Below, piece by piece: positions 18,911 through 29,377 of a stretch of DNA of 64,000 nt. The stretch is taken from the NCBI GenBank assembly GCA_902529515.1, contig CABZWX010000001.1:1-64000 (forward strand), in the 5' to 3' direction. The notes beneath the pieces are model-generated. The model was not told the DNA's origin, did no database searches, and saw only the letters and a list, made by a program, of their open reading frames with translations. This stretch comes from an uncultured SAR116 cluster alpha proteobacterium (GTDB taxonomy: Bacteria; Pseudomonadota; Alphaproteobacteria; Puniceispirillales; Marisalimonadaceae). The first letter of the stretch is position 1, and every line of letters starts with the position of its first letter. A program made the translations under genes and the position numbers.

Positions 18911-20080
18911 ATGAGGACAAATGTTGTTATAGTTGGAGGCGGTCCATCAGGATTGCTTTTATCAAGACTTTTGTCAGTTGATGGGATTGATAATATAGTT
19001 CTTGAAAAACAATCCGAAGATCATGTCATAGGTAGAATCAGGGCAGGTGTTTTGGAAAATGGTACAATTGAAATGCTCGAGAAAGCAGGCGTTTCAAATA
19101 GGCTTAAAAAGGAAGGCTTTAATCACGATGGCATACAACTCTCATTCAAAAATCATGGATTTAGAATTAATTTAAAACAATTAACTAATAAACACGTAAC
19201 AGTTTATGGACAAACTGAAGTAACAAAAGATTTATATAGAAAGATTAAAAAAGAAAATGGTATAATAATAAACAAGGCAGAAGATGTTCTTCCTCAAGCC
19301 ATTGACACTGATAAACCATTTGTAACATTTAAAAAAAATGGTGTTGGGAAAAAGATTATGTGTGATTTGGTCGCAGGATGTGATGGATTTCATGGAATAA
19401 GTAGAAGTATAATTCCAAAATCAATTATTAAAACTTATGAGAGAACATATCCTTTTGGATGGTTGGGGATTTTATCAGAAACACCGCCTGTGAGTGATGA
19501 ATTAATATATGCAAATCATGGTAATGGTTTTGCCTTGGCCTCAATGAGAAATAAAAATTTAAGTAGATATTATATACAGACTTCGTTAGATGAAAAAATA
19601 GAGAATTGGTCAGACAAAAAATTTTGGGATGAATTAAAAAAGAGACTTCCAACTGAAGCGTCAGATACAATTATAACTGGAAGCTCCATTGAAAAATCTA
19701 TAGCACCACTTCGATCTTTTGTTTGTGAGCCAATGAGTTGGGAAAAGTTATTTTTAGTTGGAGATGCTGCACATATCGTGCCCCCTACTGGTGCGAAAGG
19801 ATTAAACTTAGCAGTTTCAGATGTATACTATTTGCATAACGCTCTGAAAAATTATTATAAATTTCATACTAATGATGATTTAAAAATGTATTCAAATAAT
19901 GCCCTTTCTAGAGTTTGGAAAGCTATTAGGTTTAGTTGGTGGATGACTACAACTTTTCACAAATTTCCTGATCAATCTTCTTTTGATCAACGAATTCAAG
20001 ATTCTGAAATAGAGTATTTGGAGAATTCTATTGCATCCCAAAGAGTTTTGGCAGAAAATTATGTTGGTTTACCTTATTAA
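18911..20080 (+). CDS. pobA: 4-hydroxybenzoate 3-monooxygenase
   Basis: VVIVGGGPSGLLLSRLL, RIRAGVLENGTIEML, YVHGQTE-like VYGQTEVTKDL, LVGDAAHIVPPTGAKGLNLAVSD. Confidence 0.95.
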   Translation: MRTNVVIVGGGPSGLLLSRLLSVDGIDNIVLEKQSEDHVIGRIRAGVLENGTIEMLEKAGVSNRLKKEGFNHDGIQLSFKNHGFRINLKQLTNKHVTVYGQTEVTKDLYRKIKKENGIIINKAEDVLPQAIDTDKPFVTFKKNGVGKKIMCDLVAGCDGFHGISRSIIPKSIIKTYERTYPFGWLGILSETPPVSDELIYANHGNGFALASMRNKNLSRYYIQTSLDEKIENWSDKKFWDELKKRLPTEASDTIITGSSIEKSIAPLRSFVCEPMSWEKLFLVGDAAHIVPPTGAKGLNLAVSDVYYLHNALKNYYKFHTNDDLKMYSNNALSRVWKAIRFSWWMTTTFHKFPDQSSFDQRIQDSEIEYLENSIASQRVLAENYVGLPY

Positions 20081-20118
20081 AACTAATAAAATACACTTTT
20101 AAAAACTTAGGTAAAAGC

Positions 20119-20841
20119 ATGAATGTTAAATCATTAGTAAAAAGAAATTATAAAAAACAACCAGAAATAGATTTTCCTGATTATAAATCTAGTATTTTCA
20201 GAGCTCCTAAGAATAAAAAAATTTCAATACCATCCAATTTAGAGATTTTTGGGCCAATATTTAAAAAAAAAATTATAAGTAAGCTAGATAATGACCTTAC
20301 GTTAAATTTTTCCAAAAACCAAATGTCCCCTCTTGGTCATAAAATTATTATCCATGGGACTGTTTCTGATCAATTTTCCAATCCAATCAAAGGTGCGTTA
20401 ATAGAAATTTGGCAAGCTAATGCTGCTGGTAAATATTTACATCAGGAGGATAAAAATCCTGCACCCATTGATCCTAATTTTTCAGGTTGTGGGCGTTCTT
20501 TAACTTCATCAGATGGCTCCTACGAATTTTTAACTATTCAACCTGGACCATACCCTTATCCAAATCGTGGAATAGAGTGGAGACCAATGCATATTCATTT
20601 TTCAATATTTGGGGAAAGCTTTGGACAAAGGTTAATTACGCAAATGTATTTTGAAGGTGATCCACTAATAAACCTATGTCCTATGGTAAACTCTATTGCT
20701 GATGAGAAAGCAAAAAAGAGTTTAGTTGGAAAATTAGATACTTCGCGATCAAACATTCAAAACATTCTAGCTTACAAATTTGATATTGTGTTAAGAGGAG
20801 TAAAGCAAACATACTTTGAAAATAGACAAGAAGGGCTTTAA
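20119..20841 (+). CDS. pcaH: protocatechuate 3,4-dioxygenase beta subunit
   Basis: IEIWQANAAGKYLH, GPYPYPNRGIEWRPMHIHFSIFG with Fe-ligand Tyr/His pattern. Confidence 0.94.
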   Translation: MNVKSLVKRNYKKQPEIDFPDYKSSIFRAPKNKKISIPSNLEIFGPIFKKKIISKLDNDLTLNFSKNQMSPLGHKIIIHGTVSDQFSNPIKGALIEIWQANAAGKYLHQEDKNPAPIDPNFSGCGRSLTSSDGSYEFLTIQPGPYPYPNRGIEWRPMHIHFSIFGESFGQRLITQMYFEGDPLINLCPMVNSIADEKAKKSLVGKLDTSRSNIQNILAYKFDIVLRGVKQTYFENRQEGL

Positions 20842-20842
20842 C

Positions 20843-21424
20843 TTGAAAAACTCGAATAAAATTCTTGATGAAACTCCTTTTCAAACTGCTGGTCCATTTC
20901 TTCATATAGGTTGCATGCCAAATAAAATAAAAATAAATAATTTATATAAAAATGATTTGGGTGAGGTGCCATTTAAAAATAAAAATGGAATAGAAATGAT
21001 AACTGTCGAAGGTTCAGTCTTTGATGGTAATGGTATTGCATTAGACGACGTGATGCTAGAAACTTGGCAATGTGACGAAAATGGTCAATTTTTTGAAGAC
21101 AACGGGTTTGCACGATTTATTCCAAATAAATTAACAAAACAATTTAAGTTATTTACAGTAAAGCCAGGACAAGTTGAAAATCTAGATGGAAAAAATCAAT
21201 GTCCGCATATTTGTCTATTAATTTCATCTAGAGGACTTAATATGACTTTAAATACTAGGATATACTTTGAAGGTGATGATTTGATAAACGATCCTATTTT
21301 ATCTATGATAAAAAATAATAAAGGAAATATTGACAGCCTTGTAGCAAAAAAGATTAAAAAAAATATTTATGTATTTAATGTATTTTTACAAGGTAATAAA
21401 GAAACAGTTTTTTTTGATATATAA
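20843..21424 (+). CDS. pcaG: protocatechuate 3,4-dioxygenase alpha subunit
   Basis: TPFQTAGPFLHIGCMPN, LETWQCDENGQF, CPHICLLISSRGLNM; probable TTG start 20843 right after pcaH stop. Confidence 0.88.
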   Translation: MKNSNKILDETPFQTAGPFLHIGCMPNKIKINNLYKNDLGEVPFKNKNGIEMITVEGSVFDGNGIALDDVMLETWQCDENGQFFEDNGFARFIPNKLTKQFKLFTVKPGQVENLDGKNQCPHICLLISSRGLNMTLNTRIYFEGDDLINDPILSMIKNNKGNIDSLVAKKIKKNIYVFNVFLQGNKETVFFDI

Positions 21425-21449
21425 ATCTAATTTAAGGTGGAGAAGTTAA

Positions 21450-21632
21450 TTGGGCAGATCTAATTTTATGATGAATTATTACAAAAATTATAAAGAAGAA
21501 TTAGAAGAGATTGAAGAAAGAAGTAAATCATTTAAACCAAAGCCATGGTGGGCTTATGTGTTATTCTATTGTTATTTAATTTTTTATGGATATATCTTTT
21601 GGATGGAGCCTTTAGCTATTCCTGTACAATAA
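21450..21632 (+). CDS. small single-TM protein
   Basis: 60 aa ORF, WWAYVLFYCYLIFYGYIFWMEPLAIPV hydrophobic segment. Confidence 0.45.
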   Translation: MGRSNFMMNYYKNYKEELEEIEERSKSFKPKPWWAYVLFYCYLIFYGYIFWMEPLAIPVQ

Positions 21633-21660
21633 TTATATCATAATATTTTAAGGAATATTG

Positions 21661-22137
21661 ATGCAAGAAAATGGTAAATCAATAATTTGGGAGCCCGGTG
21701 AAATAATTTACGAAGTGGGTAGTGATCCAAAAGAAGCATATTTAATTTTAGAGGGATATGTCAATATTGAAACCAAAGATGGTTTAAAACTGAATAGACT
21801 TGGTATGGGAGAGATATTTGGAGAGAGTTCAATTTTACTCAATGTTCCAAGAACTGTAACTGCTAAGGTATGCACTCAGAAATTAGTTACAAAAATAATA
21901 CCCAAATCTTACTTTAAAGAAATTATTAAATCTAACGTCATTTTAGGAGCTTTAATAAGAAAGACTCAGCTGAGGCTCTTAGATTCAAATAAACAAAGTA
22001 ACGAATTAGCCAATGAAATTTCTAACCTTTTAGATCAGTTAGACTCAAAGAACCCACCTAAGAAAAATGAACTTGAAGAGAGAATGAAAAAAATCAGAAC
22101 TAAAATTAATGTAATTAAAAACTCAGTAGATGTTTAA
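21661..22137 (+). CDS. cyclic nucleotide-binding domain protein
   Basis: EPGEIIYEVGSDPKEAYLILEGYVNI...LGMGEIFGESSILLNVPRTVTAKV cNMP-binding beta-roll. Confidence 0.85.
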   Translation: MQENGKSIIWEPGEIIYEVGSDPKEAYLILEGYVNIETKDGLKLNRLGMGEIFGESSILLNVPRTVTAKVCTQKLVTKIIPKSYFKEIIKSNVILGALIRKTQLRLLDSNKQSNELANEISNLLDQLDSKNPPKKNELEERMKKIRTKINVIKNSVDV

Positions 22138-22140
22138 ATT

Positions 22141-23757
22141 TTAATTTAAACTAAACTCTTTGTAATTATTATTTTTAATGTTTTCACATACCTTTCTATA
22201 TCTAGGTAATCCACCAGCATAAGGCATAAAAACTTGTGGTTTATTAGGGATGTTTGCACCTAGATACCATGAATGTTTTACGGTGGGTAATAAAGTTTTG
22301 TTTGCAACTGTGTTGACTTCATGTCCCCATTGTTCTGCTGACTTAGCATCAGTCTCAATTGTGGAATACTCTTTTTTATTCATGAAATCTATACAATCCC
22401 TAATCCATTCAACATGTTGCTCAATTGCTACAGGCATGTTTGTTAGAACTGACGGACTGCCTGGGCCTGTTATTGTAAACATATTAGGGAAGCCAGGTAC
22501 TTGAAGACCTAAAAATGTTTTTGGCCCCTCTTCCCAAGCTTCCTGTAGTTTTAAATTATTTTTTCCAATGATATTCATATTCAGAAGCGGTCCGGTCATC
22601 GCATCATAACCTGTAGCAAAAACAATAATATCTAAATCAAAATGTTCTTTTTCAGTTTGAATTCCTTTTTCATCTATTTGTGTTATGGGATTACTTCGAA
22701 GATCAACAAGATTAATATTGTCTCTATTATAGGTTTCAAAATAATTAGTATCTATTGGTGGGCGTTTACCTGCATATGGGTGATCGATGTCTGATAAGAT
22801 TGCTGCAAATTTTTTATTTGAAACAGTTTCATTAATTTTATTTTTTATAAAATCCGAAGCTGTTTTATTAGCTTCAACGTTAGTAACCAAATCACTAAAT
22901 GATCCCCTGAATTGTAAACCTCCTTTTTCCCAAGCTTTTTCGTAAATCTCTTGCATTTCTTGTTCTTGAACATCAGCAACAAGACGATCTGATATTTCAA
23001 AAGGGTGTCCATTAGGTGTCTTTTTAAGTAATTCTCTGTAATACTTAAATCTTTCTTTTATATGGATTTTGAAATTTTCAGTCAAAGGTTTATTCCTCGC
23101 AGGTACACTATAATTTGCCGTTCTTTGGAAAACTGTTAAATGCTTAGCTTCTTCAGCTATAACTGGGACTGCTTGTATTCCAGTAGAACCAGTGCCAATT
23201 TGACCAACTTTTTTACCAACAAATGATACGTCATTTTTTGGCCAATTGCCTGTATGGTAATACTTACCTTTAAAATTTTCTAATCCTCTAATATTGGGAA
23301 TATTTGCATTTGATAAACATCCAACTGCTGTAATTAAAAATTTAGACCTAAAATTTATTTTATTGTTAGTTGTAATTTTCCAACAAATTTTATCTTCATT
23401 ATATTGAGCACTTGTTACTTTATGGTTGAATAAAATATCTTTTTTAAGATCAAATTTGTCAGCAACAAAATTCATATATCTTCTAATCTCAGCATGACCT
23501 GGATATCGCTCAGACCATGTCCATTCTTTTAGTAATTCGTCTGAAAAATAATAAGAGTAGGCATGGCTTTCAGTATCACATCTTGCTCCTGGATAACGAT
23601 TCCAATACCATGTACCACCAACGTCGTCACCTGCTTCTATAACAAGACAATTCATATCAAGTTGATCTCTAAGACATATCAATTGATATAATCCTGAAAA
23701 CCCAGCACCTACAATTATGACGTCATATTCTTTATTATTTAAGTTAATTTGGTTCAT
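22141..23757 (-). CDS. type I Baeyer-Villiger/flavin-containing monooxygenase
   Basis: VIIVGAGFSGLYQL, BVMO fingerprint-like FKGKYYHTGNWP, second Rossmann VGQIGTGSTGIQ. Confidence 0.93.
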   Translation of the reverse strand: MNQINLNNKEYDVIIVGAGFSGLYQLICLRDQLDMNCLVIEAGDDVGGTWYWNRYPGARCDTESHAYSYYFSDELLKEWTWSERYPGHAEIRRYMNFVADKFDLKKDILFNHKVTSAQYNEDKICWKITTNNKINFRSKFLITAVGCLSNANIPNIRGLENFKGKYYHTGNWPKNDVSFVGKKVGQIGTGSTGIQAVPVIAEEAKHLTVFQRTANYSVPARNKPLTENFKIHIKERFKYYRELLKKTPNGHPFEISDRLVADVQEQEMQEIYEKAWEKGGLQFRGSFSDLVTNVEANKTASDFIKNKINETVSNKKFAAILSDIDHPYAGKRPPIDTNYFETYNRDNINLVDLRSNPITQIDEKGIQTEKEHFDLDIIVFATGYDAMTGPLLNMNIIGKNNLKLQEAWEEGPKTFLGLQVPGFPNMFTITGPGSPSVLTNMPVAIEQHVEWIRDCIDFMNKKEYSTIETDAKSAEQWGHEVNTVANKTLLPTVKHSWYLGANIPNKPQVFMPYAGGLPRYRKVCENIKNNNYKEFSLN

Positions 23758-23861
23758 TAAATGATCTCTTGTAATATATTGAATATGTTAAATGAAAAAA
23801 ATATAAACAGTCAAGAAAACTTAGTGTATAGATAGCTCATTTAATAATTTTGGTTTATATA

Positions 23862-24875
23862 ATGGATCCTATTACTCAAGGCGCATTTGGTGCAATTTTT
23901 GCTCAAACAATCTCAAATAAGAAAAAAATTTTATTCGGATCAATAGTTGGTTGTTGTGCAGGTCTGGCTCCTGACCTAGACATTTTCATTAGATCTGCCT
24001 CAGATCCTTTATTAAAATTAGAATATCATAGACAATTTACTCATTCCTTAGTTTTTATACCAATAGGTTCTTTGATTGTAACTTTCTTTTCAAGAATAAT
24101 TTTCAAAAAGTATTTAAGTTGGGGTGAAACGTACTTTTTTAGTCTTCTTGGTTTTGCCACACATGGACTATTAGATGCTTGTACAAGTTACGGGACACAG
24201 CTTTTATGGCCATTTTCTGATGAAAGAATTTCCTGGAATTATATATCAGTTGTTGATCCTTTTTTAACTATACCGGTAATTCTGGCTATAATTTTTGCAA
24301 TTATAATGAAAAATAAATATTTAACCTTATTTGGGATACTTTATATTTTAATCTATTTAACCTTTGGTGCTATCCAAGAAAATCGTGCTGAATTTGTTGG
24401 TAAATCTATTGCTAATCTAAGGGGTCATAATGGTAAAAACCTAACAGCAAAACCAAGTCTGGGAAATTTGTTTTTGTGGAAAACAATCTATGAAGATAAT
24501 GGTTTTTATTATGTAGACGCAGTAAGGTTGTTTGCTAATTCAGAATACTGTCAAGGAACAAAAATTAAGAAACTTGATCTTTTAAATGACTTTTCAGAGC
24601 TTGATAAAAAAAGTCGACAATACAAAGATGTAAAAAGATTTAATTGGTTTTCTCAAGGTTATCTAGGAAAAGGAATTGATGAAAATATAATAACAGATGT
24701 TAGGTATTCAGCAGTTCCTAATGAGGTTGATGGTTTGTGGGGGATTAGGATAAACTTAAATAAACCTGCTTCTGATCATGTCGATTGGGTTGTAAATAGA
24801 AGAAATTATGTAGAAAAATGGAAGAGATTTTTTGGCTTGCTCTTAGGAAAAAATTGTAAAGACTTAATTAATTAA
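23862..24875 (+). CDS. YdjM/DUF457-type membrane-bound metal-dependent hydrolase
   Basis: MDPITQGAFGAIFAQTI...GLAPDLDIFIR...HRQFTHSLVFIPIGSL...HGLLDACTSYGTQLLWPFSDERISW. Confidence 0.9.
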   Translation: MDPITQGAFGAIFAQTISNKKKILFGSIVGCCAGLAPDLDIFIRSASDPLLKLEYHRQFTHSLVFIPIGSLIVTFFSRIIFKKYLSWGETYFFSLLGFATHGLLDACTSYGTQLLWPFSDERISWNYISVVDPFLTIPVILAIIFAIIMKNKYLTLFGILYILIYLTFGAIQENRAEFVGKSIANLRGHNGKNLTAKPSLGNLFLWKTIYEDNGFYYVDAVRLFANSEYCQGTKIKKLDLLNDFSELDKKSRQYKDVKRFNWFSQGYLGKGIDENIITDVRYSAVPNEVDGLWGIRINLNKPASDHVDWVVNRRNYVEKWKRFFGLLLGKNCKDLIN

Positions 24876-26247
24876 AGTTGACCTCATCTAAACTATTTAG
24901 ATTTTTAGATTTAAAAATATTTTTAATAAAATTATATAATTTTTCAATTTCAGCAGACTTTACATTTGCAAATTTTAAATTAGCTTCAAATTTTTTTCTA
25001 ACTTCATTTGTGCTGAGAGGATCACGCTTCCCACCTCTTAAACAATCTTGTGATGAAGAATAAATTGTTCCATCTTTCATAATTATTTTTATCTTACCTG
25101 TGTAATTTCTTGGATATTCGTCATTTGGATTAATTTCATAATTTACTTTAGATGCTAATTTTGTCACTTCTAATTTTTTTAAACATTTATCAGTAAACTC
25201 ATTTAAGCCAGCAGATCCATTTATTAATCCTATTGAAATACAATATGGAACAGAAAATTTTGCGCCATAAGGAGTGGATGGATTTTGTTTTTCTTCTAAT
25301 GGTTCCCACAATCTGTGGACTGTCCCTTCACCAACGCTAGCAATGATTTTATCTATTTTTTCGATATTATCGATTTTAGCTTTTAGTTTTATAGCACAAT
25401 CAATAAAAGGTTGTGCCATTGTTCCGCAAGCGTAAGGCTTTAAAGCTAGGTTTTTTGATTCCCATCTGTTTCCTAAATCTGAAATTATATGTGAAAATTC
25501 TGGTTTAATATTATTTTTAGCAAAACTGTTAAATATACCGTGTTGACCTTCAAATACTGTTCTTGGTCCTAAAAATCCAGATTTTGCAAAATTAGCAGAT
25601 TGCCATCCACAACCAGCAGCCCATCCTGGATGAAGACGTTTTGTAGATGTCCCTTCAGCTAAATACTCTATAATTCCGGAAGCCATACTTCCTACAATAC
25701 CTAATCCTGAACTCATTTCATCTATTGTATTCCCAAGTAAAGATGAAACACCTATTGATGAGCCAAAAGCTCCAAAAATTGCTGTCGGGTGAAAACCTTG
25801 TCTATGAACTGCTGTAGGTGCAACTAAAGCTAGTCTACAAATTAGTTCTGATCCTACAACCAATCCTTTTAGAAATTTTTGTCCATCTAAATTTATAGCT
25901 TGTGCAGAAGATAATATTGCCGGAACCATTACTGAACCTACGTGTACAGGTGTTCCTTCAAAAGTGTCATCAAAATCTTCGCCATGTATAGCAGTGCCAT
26001 TAATTATAGCTGCGTTAAATGGGTTCACTTTTGTATTGTGTCCAACTAATGTGCAATCTCCAGATTCTTGAAGTGCTTTGATAAGGCTCTTTATATATTG
26101 CTCATTTTTAGCGGAAACCATTAGTCCAAAAGAGTCCATTACAACCAGTTGCAATTTATTCACTACTTCTTGAGGTATGTCATTTATATTAAGGTTATGA
26201 ACCCATTCTGAAAATGTTTCAGCAATAGAAGTTTCAATTTTATTCAT
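24868..26247 (-). CDS. MmgE/PrpD family protein (copy 1)
   Basis: VVMDSFGLMVSA, NGTAIHGEDFDDTFEGTPVHVGSVMVPAILS, HRQGFHPTAIFGAFGSS. Confidence 0.93.
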   Translation of the reverse strand: MNKIETSIAETFSEWVHNLNINDIPQEVVNKLQLVVMDSFGLMVSAKNEQYIKSLIKALQESGDCTLVGHNTKVNPFNAAIINGTAIHGEDFDDTFEGTPVHVGSVMVPAILSSAQAINLDGQKFLKGLVVGSELICRLALVAPTAVHRQGFHPTAIFGAFGSSIGVSSLLGNTIDEMSSGLGIVGSMASGIIEYLAEGTSTKRLHPGWAAGCGWQSANFAKSGFLGPRTVFEGQHGIFNSFAKNNIKPEFSHIISDLGNRWESKNLALKPYACGTMAQPFIDCAIKLKAKIDNIEKIDKIIASVGEGTVHRLWEPLEEKQNPSTPYGAKFSVPYCISIGLINGSAGLNEFTDKCLKKLEVTKLASKVNYEINPNDEYPRNYTGKIKIIMKDGTIYSSSQDCLRGGKRDPLSTNEVRKKFEANLKFANVKSAEIEKLYNFIKNIFKSKNLNSLDEVNFN

Positions 26248-26267
26248 TTAACTACATTTAATAAAAA

Positions 26268-27740
26268 TTATTTCTTTGAGAAGTACCTTGTCCAAAAAGG
26301 AGATGATAAGCTTAAGAATGTAAGCACAAAAAATAATAACACAACAGGACTTTCTAATAATGCAAAGAAGTTATTATCATGAATAATCATCGATTGAGAA
26401 AAGCTCTCTTCAACTAATTTTCCAAGGATTAATCCCATAACAAGCGGGGCTGCTGAAAAACCATGTCGATCCATAAAATAACCTACTAGACCAGCAGCTA
26501 ACATTACCCAGACATCAAACATTGACGATGCAAAAGAATAAGAACCAATCATAGAGAATATAAAAACTGCTGGCCAAAGAAGTTTCTTAGGTATGAAAGC
26601 AACTAAGGAAAAGAATTTTGCACCGACTAAGCCAATGAATAAAAATCCTAAATTAGCTATTAACATAGCACCAAAAATTGCATACACGAATTCTGGAGTT
26701 TCACTAATCAGGTAAGGACCAGGCCTAAAACCATGCATAATAAGTGCAGCCAGTATTAGAGCTGTTGATCCACTTCCCGGAATTCCTAAAGCAAGAGTAG
26801 GAACCATAGCTCCGCCAGCGGCTGCATTGTTAGCTGCTTCTGGCCCAACTATTCCTTCAGGAGAACCTTTACCAAACTTATCCTTGTCCTTAGACCATCT
26901 TCTTGCTTCATTATAACCAATGATAGCTGCTACAGTAGAACCCTCCGCAGGAAGTATACCTATAAATGTTCCAATTCCAGAAGACCTAAGTATGGTGTAT
27001 TTAAGTTTCTTTAATTCAAATAATGATGGTAACCTCAAAGCTTTAGCCTGTATTCTCTCAACGACTGCATTCAATTTTTCAGATTGTTTAAAGAGTTCAC
27101 TAACTGCAAATAAACCAATAAGAACAGGAACGAAATGTATTCCTTCTTCAAGATCTGGTATATCAAACGTAAATCTCTCTACACCAGTAGTTAAGTGAAT
27201 TCCAATAGTGCCAATTAACACTCCAACAAGTCCTGAAATGAGGTTTCTTAAAGACGATTTTCCGCTCATAGAGGCAAGCATCGAAAGAGCAAATACAGCA
27301 AGTCCAAAATACTCTGCTGGTCCAAATTCCAAAGCTAGCTTTGCTAAAAGAGGAGCCGCAAATATAAAAATAATTAAACTAAAAATTCCACCAAAAACAC
27401 TAGATACGGCAGCTAAACCAAGAGCTCTTCCAGGTTCACCATTTTTTGCCATTGGATATCCATCCAGAGCAGTTGCAACGGCTGGTGGAGCACCTGGAGC
27501 ATTTATTAAAATAGCTGTGATAGAGCCTCCAAAAGTTCCGGCACAGTAAAGAGCAGCCATCATAGCTATTGCGGCAACTGGATCTAAAGAAATTGTGAAA
27601 GGAATAAGAAGTGCAATTGCCATAGGAGAACTTAACCCAGGTAGGGCTCCTACTAAAACACCTATTAAAACACCTGATAGGATTAAAAGAATATTCTGAA
27701 ATTCTAATAATAATCCAATACCTTTTATTATGTCTTCCAA
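26268..27740 (-). CDS. tctA: tripartite tricarboxylate transporter permease
   Basis: GVLVGALPGLSSPMAIALLIPFT, GTFGGSITAILINAPGAPPAVATALDGYPMAKNGEPGRALGLAA. Confidence 0.96.
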   Translation of the reverse strand: MEDIIKGIGLLLEFQNILLILSGVLIGVLVGALPGLSSPMAIALLIPFTISLDPVAAIAMMAALYCAGTFGGSITAILINAPGAPPAVATALDGYPMAKNGEPGRALGLAAVSSVFGGIFSLIIFIFAAPLLAKLALEFGPAEYFGLAVFALSMLASMSGKSSLRNLISGLVGVLIGTIGIHLTTGVERFTFDIPDLEEGIHFVPVLIGLFAVSELFKQSEKLNAVVERIQAKALRLPSLFELKKLKYTILRSSGIGTFIGILPAEGSTVAAIIGYNEARRWSKDKDKFGKGSPEGIVGPEAANNAAAGGAMVPTLALGIPGSGSTALILAALIMHGFRPGPYLISETPEFVYAIFGAMLIANLGFLFIGLVGAKFFSLVAFIPKKLLWPAVFIFSMIGSYSFASSMFDVWVMLAAGLVGYFMDRHGFSAAPLVMGLILGKLVEESFSQSMIIHDNNFFALLESPVVLLFFVLTFLSLSSPFWTRYFSKK

Positions 27741-27753
27741 ACTTTAACCCTTT

Positions 27754-28272
27754 CTAATTCTGGATAAGATCTAATAGCCCAGGTTCAAAATGAACGCCAA
27801 GAATTACATTGAATAAAACAATTACAAATAATGGAAACCCGATGACATATGAGATTAATACTTTTAATCTTCTTTCACCCCAATAAATTGGCAATGAAAT
27901 ACTCACTGCTATTATTGTAAGAGCAGCTCCTAAAATTTGTGAGGAAGCTATTATAGTTGATAAAATTATCATAGTTCCAATGGTCGAAATTTCCACTGGT
28001 TTTTTTCTGGATGAATCAATATCTTTTCCGCTTTTTTTTAAGAAAAGATGTTCAAAAGGTATTATTAATACCATCCCTAAAATTATAATAAGTAATATCT
28101 GAGGAAACATTTCAGGGGGGATATTATTTGAAAATAAGTCAGGAACCTTTTCAAATTTTGTTGTTTCAAACCATAAAAAAGCAATTATTAAAGTTAAAAA
28201 TATTGCGATTAAAGTATCACTTTTATTTAATAATGCACCCAAGCCTTTGGGTGCATTTTTATTATCTTTCAT
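27754..28272 (-). CDS. tctB: tripartite tricarboxylate transporter small TM subunit
   Basis: Four-TM small protein between tctA and tctC. Confidence 0.9.
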   Translation of the reverse strand: MKDNKNAPKGLGALLNKSDTLIAIFLTLIIAFLWFETTKFEKVPDLFSNNIPPEMFPQILLIIILGMVLIIPFEHLFLKKSGKDIDSSRKKPVEISTIGTMIILSTIIASSQILGAALTIIAVSISLPIYWGERRLKVLISYVIGFPLFVIVLFNVILGVHFEPGLLDLIQN

Positions 28273-28297
28273 TTTTTAAAAACCTTTGATTAAAATA

Positions 28298-29305
28298 TTA
28301 TTTTATTAATCCAAGTTCTTTAAGAGCAGATGCTGCAACTTTATATTCAGCTTTTAGTTGTTTGTCCCAAACTTTAGTCCCGGCAACACTACCTTCAACT
28401 GTTAGTCCAGCTCCAGCAAGATAACTAGCAAAAACATCGTGCTTCATTGCTTTAACCATAGCTTTTGATATTTGATCTATAATTGGTTGAGGAGTAGAAG
28501 CTAATACAGCATAACCTCTAGTTGTTGAACATTTTGCCTTTATTCCTTTTTCAAAAGTTGTTGGAACATTTGGATAATCTTTAAGTCTATCTTCAGCCAT
28601 AACTGCCAGAGCTTTAAAGCTTCCATCCGCAACTTGATTAGCAGCTTCACTTACATTCGGTAAAGTAGCATCTATTTTACCTGCCATTAATGCTTGTACC
28701 ATTTGAGCACCGGAACCGAATGGCACGACTTTAAATTTAATACCAGCTTCTTTTGCAAACTGGGCTAAACCTATGTGTTCAGTACCCCCAATTTGAGCAA
28801 CTCCCCAATTTAATGGTGCTTTCTTTGAAGCAGCAACAAGTTCTTCTAACGTATTAAATTTTCCTTTTCCAGATACTGTGATAAATGTTGGGTCATCCAT
28901 TGCTCTAGCGACGCCAACTATATCGTCAATCTTCATATTAGACTTTCCTCTCGCCATTGTATAAAGATGAGACTGTGTTAATGCCATGATTGTGTAACCG
29001 TCGGCTGGCTTTGTTAAAACATAGTTTTGAGCTTTTGCTCCCGAACCGCCTCTTTTGGCTACAATAGATATATCTGTTTTTAAATTTCTTCTTGTTCTAA
29101 TAGATACCATTCTTGCCGTTGTATCTGTCCCACCACCATATTTCGCATGGATTACTAATTCTATAGGTTTACTAGGATATTTGTCTGCACTAGCAACAGA
29201 AACTAAACCAATTGTACTTATTCCTGCTACAGCAACAAAACCTAAACTAGCTTTTACAATACTTCTTCTAAAAGAATTCTTAAGTTGTGTCATATTTTCC
29301 TCCAA
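28298..29305 (-). CDS. tctC: tripartite tricarboxylate transporter substrate-binding protein
   Basis: Bug/TctC pattern YPSKPIELVIHAKYGGGTDTTARMV, signal peptide, upstream of tctBA. Confidence 0.93.
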   Translation of the reverse strand: MEENMTQLKNSFRRSIVKASLGFVAVAGISTIGLVSVASADKYPSKPIELVIHAKYGGGTDTTARMVSIRTRRNLKTDISIVAKRGGSGAKAQNYVLTKPADGYTIMALTQSHLYTMARGKSNMKIDDIVGVARAMDDPTFITVSGKGKFNTLEELVAASKKAPLNWGVAQIGGTEHIGLAQFAKEAGIKFKVVPFGSGAQMVQALMAGKIDATLPNVSEAANQVADGSFKALAVMAEDRLKDYPNVPTTFEKGIKAKCSTTRGYAVLASTPQPIIDQISKAMVKAMKHDVFASYLAGAGLTVEGSVAGTKVWDKQLKAEYKVAASALKELGLIK

Positions 29306-29377
29306 TTAATGTATAATACATTCTGCTCTTGATTTTTTGATAAATCAACATGACTCTCAAAATTTTTATAAAAAAAT

